Positions 52,455 to 60,854 of a DNA stretch of 64,000 nucleotides are shown piece by piece (position 1 is the first letter of the stretch; every line of letters starts with the position of its first letter). Source of the DNA: G965276765 sp965276825 (GTDB taxonomy: Bacteria > Actinomycetota > Acidimicrobiia > Acidimicrobiales > Palsa-688); assembly GCA_965276825.1 (NCBI GenBank), contig OZ255630.1:434001-498000 (forward strand), written 5' to 3'. Both the position numbers and the translations under genes were made by a program. Below the pieces are notes generated by a model that saw only the letters and a list, made by a program, of their open reading frames with translations, was not told the origin of the DNA and ran no database searches.

Positions 52455-52565
52455 GTGCCGAACCCCGCACCGGAACCCCACAGCGACCCCTCGCCGCCGG
52501 CGAGCGCATCTACACCTCGCCGCCGGCGAGCAGATCTACCCCTCGCCGCCGGCGAGCACATCTAG
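52455..52565 (+). CDS. Possible 36-residue leader ORF before metY
   Basis: A GTG at 52455 opens a frame of 36 codons ending at TAG 52563-52565, 10 bases before the metY GTG. It runs through the three 26-bp palindromic repeats and so is rich in Ser, Pro, Arg and Ala. It has no Met or Cys codons that would suggest classic attenuation. It could be a translated leader or a chance frame in repeat DNA. Confidence 0.25.
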   Translation: MPNPAPEPHSDPSPPASASTPRRRRADLPLAAGEHI

Positions 52566-52566
52566 G
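52489..52566. repeat. Three 26-bp palindromic tandem repeats before metY
   Basis: Three units start at 52489, 52515 and 52541, each CCTCGCCGCCGGCGAGC followed by a nine-base tail ending ATCTA plus two variable bases. Each unit holds the palindrome CTCGCC-GCC-GGCGAG. The ribosome site AGGAGG of metY begins at the end of the last unit. The array could be an operator set or a folded leader RNA. Confidence 0.85.
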
Positions 52567-52575
52567 AGGAGCACC

Positions 52576-53868
52576 GTGACCGACGACGCCCGAGGCTTCG
52601 AGACCCGCCAGATCCACGCCGGCGCCGCCCCCGACCCGACCACCGGAGCCCGGGCCACGCCCATCTACCAAACGACCAGCTTCGCCTTCCGCGACACGGA
52701 CCACGCAGCGGCGCTGTTCGGCCTGGCCGAGCCCGGCAACATCTACAGCCGCATCATGAACCCCACCCAGCAGGTGCTGGAGGAGCGCATCGCCAGCCTG
52801 GAGGGCGGTGTCGGCGCACTGGCCACGTCGAGCGGGCAGGCGGCCGAGACCCTCGCCATCCTCACCCTGACTGACAGCGGCGGCCACGTCGTGTCGTCGT
52901 CCTCGCTCTACGGGGGCACCTACAACCTGTTCCACTACACGCTGCCCAAGCTCGGCATCGAGGTCAGCTTCGTCGACGACCCCGACGACCTCGACGCCTG
53001 GCAGGCGGCGGTGCGACCCAACACGCGGGCCTTCTACGGGGAGACCATCGGCAACCCCAAGGGCGACGTGCTCGACCTCCCCGGCGTGGGCGAGGTGGCG
53101 CACCGCAACCGGGTGCCGCTGATCGTCGACAACACCCTGGCATCGCCGTACCTGGCCCAGCCGCTCGCCCACGGCGCCGACATCGTGGTGCACTCGGCCA
53201 CCAAGTTCATCGGCGGGCACGGCACCGCCATCGGTGGCGTCATCGTCGACGGCGGGAGCTTCGACTTCGGGGCCAGCGAGCGCCATCCGACCTTCACCGA
53301 GGCCGATCCGAGCTACCACGGCCTCAAGTACTGGGAGGCCCTCGGTCCCGGCTCGTACATCGCCAAGGCCAGGGTCCAGGGGCTGCGGGACATCGGGATG
53401 GCCATGGCGCCGATGAACGCCTTCCTGCTCATCCAGGGCGCCGAGACCCTGTCGCTGCGCATGGAGCGCCACGTGAGCAACGCGGTCGCCGTGGCCACCT
53501 TCCTCGAGGCGCGCGACGAGGTCCGCTGGGTGGCCTACCCGGGGCTGCCGTCGTCGAAGTGGCACGACCGGGCGACCGAGCTGCTGCCGAGGGGAGCGGG
53601 GTCGATCCTGTCGTTCGGCATCGAGGGGGGAGCGGCGGCCGGCCGGGCCTTCGTCGAGGCCCTCGAGCTCCACAGCCACCTGGCCAACGTCGGCGACGTG
53701 CGCAGCCTGGTCATCCACCCGGCCACCACCACCCACTCCCAGCTGACCGAGGCCGAGCAGGCCACCGCCGGGGTCACCCCCGACCTCGTCCGGCTCTCGG
53801 TCGGCCTCGAGACCATCGACGACATCCTCGCCGACCTCGACGCCGGGTTCCGCGCCGCCAAGTCCTGA
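52576..53868 (+). CDS. metY: O-acetylhomoserine sulfhydrylase
   Basis: 430 residues. PLP enzyme of the Cys/Met metabolism family that makes homocysteine from O-acetylhomoserine and sulfide. The PLP lysine is Lys210 in HSATKFIGGHG. The opening FETRQIHAG and the TPIYQTTSF segment are typical, and the length matches MetY rather than the shorter MetB/MetC. GTG start with AGGAGGAG upstream. metX follows 26 bases later, so the pair converts homoserine to homocysteine. Sulfide would come from the sulfite reductase at the start of the window. Confidence 0.95.
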   Translation: MTDDARGFETRQIHAGAAPDPTTGARATPIYQTTSFAFRDTDHAAALFGLAEPGNIYSRIMNPTQQVLEERIASLEGGVGALATSSGQAAETLAILTLTDSGGHVVSSSSLYGGTYNLFHYTLPKLGIEVSFVDDPDDLDAWQAAVRPNTRAFYGETIGNPKGDVLDLPGVGEVAHRNRVPLIVDNTLASPYLAQPLAHGADIVVHSATKFIGGHGTAIGGVIVDGGSFDFGASERHPTFTEADPSYHGLKYWEALGPGSYIAKARVQGLRDIGMAMAPMNAFLLIQGAETLSLRMERHVSNAVAVATFLEARDEVRWVAYPGLPSSKWHDRATELLPRGAGSILSFGIEGGAAAGRAFVEALELHSHLANVGDVRSLVIHPATTTHSQLTEAEQATAGVTPDLVRLSVGLETIDDILADLDAGFRAAKS

Positions 53869-53894
53869 GGCCGGTCCCGGTTCGCGCGAAGACG

Positions 53895-55208
53895 GTGCCG
53901 GAATCGGGGGCTCCGCCGCCACGGCCCGGTTGGGCCGCCCAGCCGGGCGGCCCCGGTGCGCTCGCCGCCCAGCCGGGCCGTCCCGGCGCGCTCGGGTCCC
54001 TGCCGGGCGGTCCCGGTGCGCTCGCCGCCCAACCGGGCGGTCCCGGTGCCCTCGGGTTCCTGCCGGCGTCGGGCGCGTGGCGCCCGGGCGACCCGGCGGG
54101 TGACCGGCGCTTCGTCGAGCTGTTCGCCGACCAGCCGCTGGCGCTGGAGGCCGGCGGCTCCTTCGGGCCGATCATCGTCGCCTACGAGACGTGGGGCACG
54201 CCCACGCCGGACCGTGCCAACGGCGTGCTCGTCTGCCACGCCCTCACCGGTGACAGCCACCTGCACGGCCCGGTCGGCGCCGGCCATCCCACCCGCGGGT
54301 GGTGGGATGGCATCGTGGCGCCCGGCGCGGCGCTCGACGCCGCCGACTGGTGGGTGGTGTGCCCCAACGTCCTCGGCGGGTGCCAGGGCAGCACCGGCCC
54401 CGCCTCCGCCGATCCCGACGGGAGGCCGTGGGGGTCGCGCTTCCCCACGGTCACCATCCGCGACCAGGTGGCGGTCGAGGCCGCCTTCGCCGACGCCGTC
54501 GGCGTCGACCGCTGGGCGGCGGTGGTCGGGGGGTCGATGGGCGGCATGCGGGTCATCGAATGGGCCGTCGCGCACCCCGACCGGCTGGCCCGCGCCGTCG
54601 TGGTGGCGACCACTGCGGCGGCCAGCGCCGAGCAGATCGCGCTGTCGTCGATCCAGGAGCAGGCCATCCGCCTCGACCCCGGCTGGGCCGGCGGCGACTA
54701 CTACGACGCCCCGCCAGGCCACGGCCCGGCCGCCGGGCTGGCGCTGGCCCGCAGGCTCGGCCACCTGAGCTACCGGGCCGAGCCCGAGCTGGCCGCCCGC
54801 TTCGACCGCCGGCCCCAGGGCTCGGGGCCGGGTGGTGCCTCACCGCCGTGGGAGGACCCGCTGGCCGGCGGCCGCTACGCGGTAGAGGGCTACCTCGACC
54901 ACCAGGCCGCCAAGCTGGCCGCCCGCTTCGACGCCAACAGCTACCTGGTGCTCAGCCGGGCCATGGACGACCACGACGTCGGCCGCGGCCGTGGAGGCGT
55001 GGCCGCCGCCTTGGCCCGGGTGACCGCGTCGGTCACCGTCGCCGGCGTCGACACCGACCGCCTCTACCCCCTGCGCCTGCAGGAGGAGATCGCCCAGCTG
55101 GTGCCCGGGCGCCCGCCGGTCCGGGTCGTGGCCTCCGGCGCCGGACACGACGGGTTCCTCGTCGAGGCCGGCCAGATCGACAAGATCATCGCCGACGCCA
55201 TGGGGTGA
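53895..55208 (+). CDS. metX: Homoserine O-acetyltransferase, with repeat-built N-terminal extension
   Basis: 437 residues from GTG 53895. The alpha/beta-hydrolase core is full: GSFGPIIVAYETWGTP, HALTGDSH, CPNVLGGCQGSTGP, nucleophile elbow VVGGSMGGMRVIEW, and the catalytic Asp and His in VDTDRLYPL and SGAGHDGFLVE. It acetylates homoserine for MetY. Before the core lies a Gly/Pro/Ala extension formed by four 30-bp tandem repeats (10-residue unit AAQPGGPGAL). No other in-frame ATG/GTG/TTG is apparent between the repeats and the core, so the extension is probably translated. Confidence 0.92.
   Translation: MPESGAPPPRPGWAAQPGGPGALAAQPGRPGALGSLPGGPGALAAQPGGPGALGFLPASGAWRPGDPAGDRRFVELFADQPLALEAGGSFGPIIVAYETWGTPTPDRANGVLVCHALTGDSHLHGPVGAGHPTRGWWDGIVAPGAALDAADWWVVCPNVLGGCQGSTGPASADPDGRPWGSRFPTVTIRDQVAVEAAFADAVGVDRWAAVVGGSMGGMRVIEWAVAHPDRLARAVVVATTAAASAEQIALSSIQEQAIRLDPGWAGGDYYDAPPGHGPAAGLALARRLGHLSYRAEPELAARFDRRPQGSGPGGASPPWEDPLAGGRYAVEGYLDHQAAKLAARFDANSYLVLSRAMDDHDVGRGRGGVAAALARVTASVTVAGVDTDRLYPLRLQEEIAQLVPGRPPVRVVASGAGHDGFLVEAGQIDKIIADAMG
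53934..54053 (+). repeat. Four 30-bp tandem repeats in the metX N-terminus
   Basis: Units begin at 53934, 53964, 53994 and 54024. They code variants of AAQPGGPGAL, the third reading GSLPGGPGAL. They look like a recent in-frame minisatellite expansion. Confidence 0.88.
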
Positions 55209-55221
55209 GGCCGTCCGCTCG

Positions 55222-55493
55222 GGATGCGTGGAGCGCCCCGAGGTCGGCTAGGAGTGCGTGGGTCGCGGGGGTCGGCTCGCGACCTCGGGGCGCTTCGCGT
55301 TGGTATCCCACGTGGACCGCCCCGGGTGCGTGGATCGCCCCGGGGTCGGCACGGGGTGCGTGGACCGACCCGGGTGCGTGGAGCGCCCCGAGGTTGGCGC
55401 GGGGTGCGTGGGTCGACCCGAGGTTGGCGCGGGGTGCGTGGACCGCCCCGGGGTCGGCGCGGAGTGCGTGGACTGCCCGGAGGTCGGCGCGGG
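55222..55493. repeat. 30-bp minisatellite in the gap after metX
   Basis: This 318-base gap has no gene. It is filled with a 30-bp repeat of the type GTGCGTGGACCGCCCCGGGG plus ten more bases. Full units start at 55326, 55374, 55404, 55434 and 55464, with a half unit at 55356 and degenerate copies from 55222. On the minus strand the units code a ten-residue Arg-Ala-Asp/Asn-Pro/Leu-Gly-like repeat, but no gene start fits. Confidence 0.85.
55232..55294. terminator. 15-bp perfect inverted repeat downstream of metX
   Basis: AGCGCCCCGAGGTCG at 55232-55246 is exactly complementary to 55280-55294, with 33 bases between. It lies 24 bases after the metX stop and at the convergent end with the Old Yellow Enzyme gene. 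It may act as a T-less terminator, or arise from inversion of part of the repeat. Confidence 0.4.
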
Positions 55494-55526
55494 GGACCGA
55501 GCGGGCCAAGCTGGGCGCCGGTCCCG

Positions 55527-56603
55527 TCAGGGGCGGCCCTTGGCCCGCTGGTACGGCTCGGGCCACGGCACGTCGACGCCGAGCGCGGCGGCGGCGTGGC
55601 GGGGCCACGCCGGGTTGCGCAGCAGGGCCCGGGCGAGGAGCACGACGTCGGCGTCGCCGGAGGCCACGATGTCCTCGGCCTGGGCCGGTTCGGTGATCAT
55701 CCCGACCGCGCCGGTGGCCACGCCGGCCTTGGCCCGCACCGCCGAGGCGAACGGCACCTGGTAGCCGGGGCCGACGGGGATGCTCGGATGGGCGAGGATG
55801 CCGGCGCTCGAGCAGTCGACCAGGTCGACGCCCCGGTCGCCGAGCGCGGCGGCGAAGGCGATGGTGTCGTCGAGCTCCCAGCCCTCGCCCTCGTCGGCCC
55901 AGTCGGTGGCCGACACCCGCACGACGAGAGGGCGTTCGTCGGGCCACGCCGCCCGGACGGCGTCGACCACCTCGAGCGGGTAGCGCATCCTCGCCTCGGC
56001 GTCGCCGCCGTAGTCGTCGGTCCTGATGTTGGCCAGCGGCGAGAGGAACTGGTGGAGCAGGTAGCCGTGCGCGGCGTGCAGCTCGATCAGATCGAAGCCG
56101 GCGTCGAGGGCGCGACGGGTGGCGGCCACGAAGGCGTCACGGACCCGGACCAGCTCGCCGTCGTCCATGGCGACCGGGGCGGGCAGGTCGCCGAAGGGGA
56201 CGGCGGACGGGGCGATGGGGTCCCACCCGCCCTCGGAGGCCGGGATGCGGCCGCGGCCGACCCACGGGGCCTCGGTCGAGCCCTTGCGCCCGGCGTGGGC
56301 CAGCTGGATGCCGGCGCTCGCGCCCTGCGCCCGCACGAAGTCGGTGATCTCGCGCCAGGCGGCGACGTGGCCGTCGTGCCAGATGCCGGTGTCGTCGGGG
56401 CTGATGCGGCCATCCGGCGAGACCGACGTGGCCTCGGTGAAGACGACGCCGGCGCCGCCGATGGCAAACTGCCCGAGGTGGACGCGGTGCCAGGCGGTCG
56501 GCGTGCCCGCCCCGTCCGCGGAGTACTGGCACATCGGGCTGACCCAGACCCGGTTGGCGACGTCGAGGCTGCGCAAGGTGATCGGCTCGAACAGCGCGCT
56601 CAT
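55527..56603 (-). CDS. NADH:flavin oxidoreductase, Old Yellow Enzyme family (YqjM/NamA-like)
   Basis: 358 residues, FMN TIM-barrel. The pattern SPMCQYSADG marks the YqjM-type (thermophilic-like) class, with the cysteine that tunes the flavin. Further motifs are QLAHAGRKGS, ELHAAHGYLLHQFLSPLANIRTDDYGG and the late FMN phosphate site near GMITEPAQAEDIVASGDADVVLLARALLRNP. It reduces activated C=C bonds such as enones with NAD(P)H. Physiological substrate unknown. The ATG at 56603 gives MSALFEPITLRSL. Confidence 0.92.
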   Translation of the reverse strand: MSALFEPITLRSLDVANRVWVSPMCQYSADGAGTPTAWHRVHLGQFAIGGAGVVFTEATSVSPDGRISPDDTGIWHDGHVAAWREITDFVRAQGASAGIQLAHAGRKGSTEAPWVGRGRIPASEGGWDPIAPSAVPFGDLPAPVAMDDGELVRVRDAFVAATRRALDAGFDLIELHAAHGYLLHQFLSPLANIRTDDYGGDAEARMRYPLEVVDAVRAAWPDERPLVVRVSATDWADEGEGWELDDTIAFAAALGDRGVDLVDCSSAGILAHPSIPVGPGYQVPFASAVRAKAGVATGAVGMITEPAQAEDIVASGDADVVLLARALLRNPAWPRHAAAALGVDVPWPEPYQRAKGRP

Positions 56604-56664
56604 CGATCCGCCATCGGCACGATGGCGGACCGACCTGCCCTGATCGGCTCGCTCCCGAGGTCGC

Positions 56665-57525
56665 TCACCTCGCGTCCGTGAGCGACGCGACCTGCTCGTC
56701 GGTGAGGGTGACGCCGGCCGCCGCGCAGTTGTCCTCGAGGTGGGACACCGACGACGTGCCCGGGATGGGCAGGACCACCGGCGCACGGGCCAGCAGCCAC
56801 GCCAGCGCCACCTGTGACGCCGACGCCCCGGTGGCCTGCTCGATGGCATCGACCGGCCCACCGGGCTTGGCCAGCTCGCCGGCGGCGATCGGGGACCACG
56901 GGACGAAACCGATGCCCTCGGCCTCGCAGTGGTCGAGCACGGCTTCGGACCTGCGCTCGGTCAGGTTGTACAGGTTCTGCACGGTGGCGACCGGCACGAC
57001 CTTCCTGGCCGCCTCGACGTCCTCGACGGTCACCTCGGAGAGTCCGACGGCGGCGATCTTGCCCTCGTCGATGAGGTCGGCCAGCAGTCCGAACTGCTCG
57101 TCGGCGCCCACGTCCGGGTCGATGCGGTGCAGCTGGAACAGGTCGATGCGCTCGACGCCGAGGCGGCGCAGGCTCATCTCGCACTCCTGGCGGAGGTACG
57201 CGGGTCGGCCGACGGGGTGCCACTCGTCGGGCCCGGTGCGCACGAGGCCGGCCTTGGTGGCGACGAGGAGGTCGTCACCGTAGGGGTGGAGCGCCTCGCG
57301 GATGAGGTCCTCGGAGACGTAGGGGCCGTAGGAGTTGGCGGTGTCGATGAAGTCGACACCGAGCTCGACGGCCCGGCGCAGGACTCGGAGGGCCTCGGCG
57401 CGGTCGGTCGGCTCGCCCCAGATGCCGCGGCCGGTGATGCGCATGGCACCGAAGCCGAGGCGGTGGACAGCGCGGCCACCGATGCGGAAGGTGCCGCTCG
57501 GGGCGATGGTCGTGGAGGTGCTCAC
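56665..57525 (-). CDS. Aldo/keto reductase
   Basis: 286 residues from the GTG at 57525. (beta/alpha)8-barrel oxidoreductase. The catalytic Asp and Tyr are in DFIDTANSYGPYVSE, the Lys in LLVATKAGL and the His in LFQLHRID. The NADP-binding end PIPGTSSVSHLEDN is complete. It reduces a carbonyl substrate that is not predictable. It lies 61 bases upstream of the Old Yellow Enzyme gene in the same direction and may share its transcript. It is divergent from hrcA. Confidence 0.9.
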   Translation of the reverse strand: MSTSTTIAPSGTFRIGGRAVHRLGFGAMRITGRGIWGEPTDRAEALRVLRRAVELGVDFIDTANSYGPYVSEDLIREALHPYGDDLLVATKAGLVRTGPDEWHPVGRPAYLRQECEMSLRRLGVERIDLFQLHRIDPDVGADEQFGLLADLIDEGKIAAVGLSEVTVEDVEAARKVVPVATVQNLYNLTERRSEAVLDHCEAEGIGFVPWSPIAAGELAKPGGPVDAIEQATGASASQVALAWLLARAPVVLPIPGTSSVSHLEDNCAAAGVTLTDEQVASLTDAR

Positions 57526-57646
57526 AGGATGGGGGGATTCCTTCGTGGTGGTGCCGGCGACCCGGTCAGGCGGCCGGTCGGGGTACCTGGACGTTGTACC
57601 CATCCGGCGGGATCGCCCATGCCGCTGGACTTCTCGGCAGGACCGG

Positions 57647-57652
57647 TACGAT
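57647..57652 (+). promoter_or_regulatory. Putative -10 box (TACGAT) for hrcA
   Basis: TACGAT is followed by 8 bases and the hrcA ATG at 57661. No CIRCE element is present in the 135-base gap before hrcA. Confidence 0.45.
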
Positions 57653-57660
57653 GCCGACGG

Positions 57661-58665
57661 ATGTTGGATGACCGCAAGGCGGAGATCCTCCGAGCCGTGG
57701 TGGAGGAGTACATCCAGACCGGGCAGCCGGTCGGTTCGGCCCACGTCGCCCAGTCGACCGGCCTGGCGGTGTCGTCGGCGACGGTCCGCAACGACATGGG
57801 CGCCCTCGAGCGGGAGGGCTTCCTCGTACAGCCCCACACCAGCGCCGGGCGGATCCCGACCGACAAGGGCTACCGCTTCTTCGTCGACGCCCTCGCCGCG
57901 CCGGGTCACCTGGATGCGGCGAGGAGCCACCAGGTGCGGGCCTTCTTCGCCAGCGCCCACGGTGAGCTCGAGCGGATGCTGGCCGACACCAGCCGGCTGC
58001 TCTCGGGTCTGACCGACTACGCCGCCGTGGTCGTCGCCCCCTCGGCCGACGCCCTCCAGGTGCGGTCGGTGCAACTCGTCGCCCTCGGGCCGAGGGTGGT
58101 GGTGGCGGTGGTGGTGCTCTCCGACGGCAGCATCGAGAAGCGCACCGTCGAGATGCCCGCCGACGTGTCGGACGTGGTCGTGGGCGCCGCCGGCGCCCAC
58201 CTGGCGTCGGCGACCGTCGGGATCGCCTGGGGGTCGGCCGTCGCCGTGGGCCCGAGCGGGGACGCGGCGGTCGACGCCCTCGTCGGCCGGGCGGCGTCAG
58301 CCCTCGGTGCGAGCCGCAGGGAGGGGAACGACCACGTCTTCGTGGGGGGAGCGGCGCGGATGGCGTCGGCCTTCGATGCGGTCGGCACGATCCGCCAGGT
58401 GCTCACCATCCTGGAGCAGCAGTACGTCATCGTCGGGTTGCTGAGCGACGTCCTCGACCGGGGCCTGTCGGTGGCCATCGGTGCCGAGCACGGCCTGCAG
58501 CCCCTCGCCGACTGCTCGGTGGTCGTCGCCCCCTACTCGGTCGAGGGGGAGCGCAACGGCACGGTCGCCATCCTCGGCCCCACGCGGATGCACTACGCCG
58601 AGGCGCTCGCCGCCGTGGCCGTGGTGAGCCGCAGGCTCGGACGGGCCCTCAGCGAAGGGGCGTGA
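57661..58665 (+). CDS. hrcA: Heat-inducible transcriptional repressor HrcA
   Basis: 334 residues. A winged-helix N-terminus (ILRAVVEEYIQTGQPVGS, VSSATVRNDMGALEREGFLVQPHTSAGRIPTDKGYR) precedes the GAF-like and C-terminal dimerisation domain ending GPTRMHYAEALAAV. It represses groE and sometimes dnaK by binding CIRCE operators. No CIRCE is visible within this window, so its targets are elsewhere. dnaJ follows 50 bases later with its own TAnnnT box, in the usual hrcA-dnaJ-rsmE order. Confidence 0.95.
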   Translation: MLDDRKAEILRAVVEEYIQTGQPVGSAHVAQSTGLAVSSATVRNDMGALEREGFLVQPHTSAGRIPTDKGYRFFVDALAAPGHLDAARSHQVRAFFASAHGELERMLADTSRLLSGLTDYAAVVVAPSADALQVRSVQLVALGPRVVVAVVVLSDGSIEKRTVEMPADVSDVVVGAAGAHLASATVGIAWGSAVAVGPSGDAAVDALVGRAASALGASRREGNDHVFVGGAARMASAFDAVGTIRQVLTILEQQYVIVGLLSDVLDRGLSVAIGAEHGLQPLADCSVVVAPYSVEGERNGTVAILGPTRMHYAEALAAVAVVSRRLGRALSEGA

Positions 58666-58700
58666 CCGGGCGGGGCTGCGGTCAGGGCCCCGCCGGGCGG

Positions 58701-58706
58701 TAGATT
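58701..58706 (+). promoter_or_regulatory. Putative -10 box (TAGATT) for dnaJ
   Basis: TAGATT is followed by 9 bases and the dnaJ GTG at 58716. dnaJ may therefore be transcribed apart from hrcA. Confidence 0.4.
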
Positions 58707-58715
58707 CGTCTTCCT

Positions 58716-59831
58716 GTGGCCGCTGACGACTACTACCAGCTGCTCGGCGTGTCCAAGAACGCGACCGAGGACGAGATCAAGCGGGCCTACCGGCGCCTCG
58801 CCCGCGAGCTGCACCCCGACGCCCGACCCGACGACGGGGTCTCCGAGGAACGCTTCAAGCTGGTCAACCTGGCCTACGAGACCCTCAAGGACCCGGAGCG
58901 GCGCCGCCAGTACGACATGTTCGGCGCCGGCGGCCCTCGCCAGGCGCCCACGGGCGACCCGTTCGCCGGGGGCGGGCTCGGCGACCTGTTCGACGCCTTC
59001 TTCGGCGGCGCCGGTGGAGGCAGGGCGCAGCCCCGCAACGGTCCCCGCCGCGGGGAGGACGCCGAGGCCGTCCTCCGGCTCGAGTTCGCGGCTGCGGTCT
59101 TCGGCGGCGAGCAGGACCTCACCGTCCGGCTACCGGTGACGTGCGCGACCTGCGCCGGCTCGGGGGCCGCGCCGGGAACCTTTCCCTCGACCTGCACCGT
59201 CTGCCAGGGAGCGGGTGAGGTCCGCAGGGTCCGCCAGTCGATCCTCGGCCAGATGGTCACCGCGTCGCCCTGCACGCGCTGCGGGGGCACGGGCCAGGAG
59301 ATCTCCTCGCCGTGCCCGACCTGCCGGGGCGACGGGCGGCGCACCGAGGAGCAGACCTTCGTCGTCGATGTCCCCGCCGGGGTCGACGACGGCTCCACGC
59401 TGCGCCTGACCGGCCGCGGCGCCGGCGGCGTCCGCGGCGGACCCCCGGGTGACCTCTACGTCCACCTGGCCGTGGCCCCGCATCCGGCCCTGCGCCGGGA
59501 GGGGACCGACCTCCACGGTGATCTGCACGTGACCATGACCCAGGCTGCTCTCGGGGTCCACCTCCCGTACGAGACCCTGGACGGCTCGGAGGAGCTCACC
59601 GTCGCGGGGGGCACCCAGACCGGCAGGCAGCTGCGCCTCCGGGCTCGCGGCGTGCCCCACCTGCAGGGTCGCGGGCGCGGCGACCTGATCGTGTCGGTCG
59701 TGGTCGAGACGCCCGAAGCGGTGACCAAGGTCCAGGAGGACCTCCTGCGCCAGCTGGCCGCCGAGCGCGGCGAGACCGTCGCCGATCCCGACGCCGGCCT
59801 GATGTCGCGGATCCGCGGGGCGTTCAAGTAG
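58716..59831 (+). CDS. dnaJ: Chaperone DnaJ
   Basis: 371 residues. The J domain carries H33-P34-D35. A Gly/Phe-type linker (FGAGGP, GGGLGDLFDAFFGG) follows. All four zinc motifs are present: CATCAGSG, CTVCQGAG, CTRCGGTG and CPTCRGDG. The C-terminal client-binding domains are complete. It stimulates DnaK and hands over unfolded proteins. The GTG start is the only one that gives the ADDYYQLLGVSKNAT opening. rsmE follows directly. Confidence 0.95.
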   Translation: MAADDYYQLLGVSKNATEDEIKRAYRRLARELHPDARPDDGVSEERFKLVNLAYETLKDPERRRQYDMFGAGGPRQAPTGDPFAGGGLGDLFDAFFGGAGGGRAQPRNGPRRGEDAEAVLRLEFAAAVFGGEQDLTVRLPVTCATCAGSGAAPGTFPSTCTVCQGAGEVRRVRQSILGQMVTASPCTRCGGTGQEISSPCPTCRGDGRRTEEQTFVVDVPAGVDDGSTLRLTGRGAGGVRGGPPGDLYVHLAVAPHPALRREGTDLHGDLHVTMTQAALGVHLPYETLDGSEELTVAGGTQTGRQLRLRARGVPHLQGRGRGDLIVSVVVETPEAVTKVQEDLLRQLAAERGETVADPDAGLMSRIRGAFK

Positions 59832-59854
59832 GCGGCCCAGCCGGCCCGGCCGAG

Positions 59855-60625
59855 CTGGCCAGGGCGGCCGCCGCCCACGTCTTCGTCGACGACATCGACC
59901 GGCCCGCCCTCACCGACGACGATGCCGTCCATCTGCGGCGCGCCCTGCGCCTCCGGGCCGGCGAGGCGGTCAGCGCGGCGGACGGCGCCGGCCGCTGGCG
60001 TCGGTGCGTCCTCGGCGACGGCGCCGACCTCGTCCCCGCCGGTGATCCGGTCGCCTGGGCGCCTCCCGGCCCTCCCGTGGTCGTCGGCCTGGTCGCGCCG
60101 AAGGGGGACCGGCTCGACTGGGCCGTCCAGAAGCTGACCGAGGTCGGCGTCGACGCCATCGTCGTGCTCACCAGCGATCGGGGGGTGGTGCGGTGGGACC
60201 CGGACCGCACCGGACGCCAGCTGGCCAGGCTGGCCACCATCGCCCGGCAGGCCGCCATGCAGAGCCGGCGCCCGACCGTGCCCCCGGTGTGGGGCCCGCT
60301 GCCGCTGTCGGCCGCAGTCCCGCCGGGCGGGTGGTCGGGACCGGAGTGGTCGCCGGGCGGGTGGTCGGGGCCCGGGCCGTCGTCGGCCGGCGGGGCGCCG
60401 GTCCCCGGTCCCGTCGCCCTGGCCGAGCCAGGCGCCCCACCGCCGACCCTCGCCACCCCCACGGTGCTCGTCGGCCCCGAGGGTGGGTGGAGCACCGCGG
60501 AGCTGGGCGCCGTCCCCCACCGCGTCGGCCTGGTCCCCGGAGTGCTGCGCACCGAGACCGCCGCCGTGGTCGCCGCCGCCCTGCTCGTCGCCGCCCGCAG
60601 CGCCACGACCCCCGCGACCCGCTGA
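59855..60625 (+). CDS. rsmE: 16S rRNA (uracil-1498-N3)-methyltransferase, possible CTG start
   Basis: About 256 residues. The SPOUT methyltransferase core is clear: VGLVAPKGDRLDWAVQKLTEVGVDAIV, RQAAMQSRRP, LVGPEGGWS and VPGVLRTETAAV with the knot. The N-terminal PUA-like domain begins at HVFVDDIDRPALTDDDAVHLRRAL. No ATG, GTG or TTG lies in frame between the dnaJ stop and that conserved start. A CTG at 59855, 24 bases after dnaJ, would give LARAAAAHVFVDD, the expected opening. A Pro/Gly-rich insert of about 45 residues precedes the knot region. Methylates U1498 of 16S rRNA. Confidence 0.82.
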   Translation: MARAAAAHVFVDDIDRPALTDDDAVHLRRALRLRAGEAVSAADGAGRWRRCVLGDGADLVPAGDPVAWAPPGPPVVVGLVAPKGDRLDWAVQKLTEVGVDAIVVLTSDRGVVRWDPDRTGRQLARLATIARQAAMQSRRPTVPPVWGPLPLSAAVPPGGWSGPEWSPGGWSGPGPSSAGGAPVPGPVALAEPGAPPPTLATPTVLVGPEGGWSTAELGAVPHRVGLVPGVLRTETAAVVAAALLVAARSATTPATR

Positions 60626-60854
60626 TCCTGGCGTCGTCACGGGTTGCCACCAAGCGTGGCGCCCGGGGCCACCAGGTTCGCTCCCGGGGGCCGGTCGGTG
60701 CCGGGGATCGGCCCCGGATCGCCAGGTATCGAGGCGATGGAGCGGCCGAACCAACGCACAGGGTGGTGAGCGACGAAGTTTCTCACGCTCGGTGTTCGAA
60801 CGCGCTGCGTGCGGGTATGCTGCCGGGCGTCGCCGAAGGGGCGCAGAGCGAGGA
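60626..60854. other. Intergenic region before the BldD-like regulator
   Basis: 229 bases without a gene. TATGCT at 60816-60821 is a plausible -10 box, giving a leader of about 25-30 bases before the ATG at 60855. No other element is recognised. Confidence 0.4.

Noticed and set aside
52387..52575. SAM riboswitch before metY
   Set aside because: No conserved SAM-riboswitch core could be recognised. The region is dominated by the 26-bp repeats.
55222..55493. CRISPR array
   Set aside because: The 30-bp units are directly adjacent without unique spacers, and no cas genes are nearby. It is a minisatellite.
55186..55947. A 253-codon minus-strand frame with ten-residue repeats after the Old Yellow Enzyme gene
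   Set aside because: Most of it overlaps the Old Yellow Enzyme coding sequence in another frame, and the repeat part is the translated minisatellite.
57526..57660. CIRCE operator before hrcA
   Set aside because: No TTAGCACTC...GAGTGCTAA-like inverted repeat is present in the gap.
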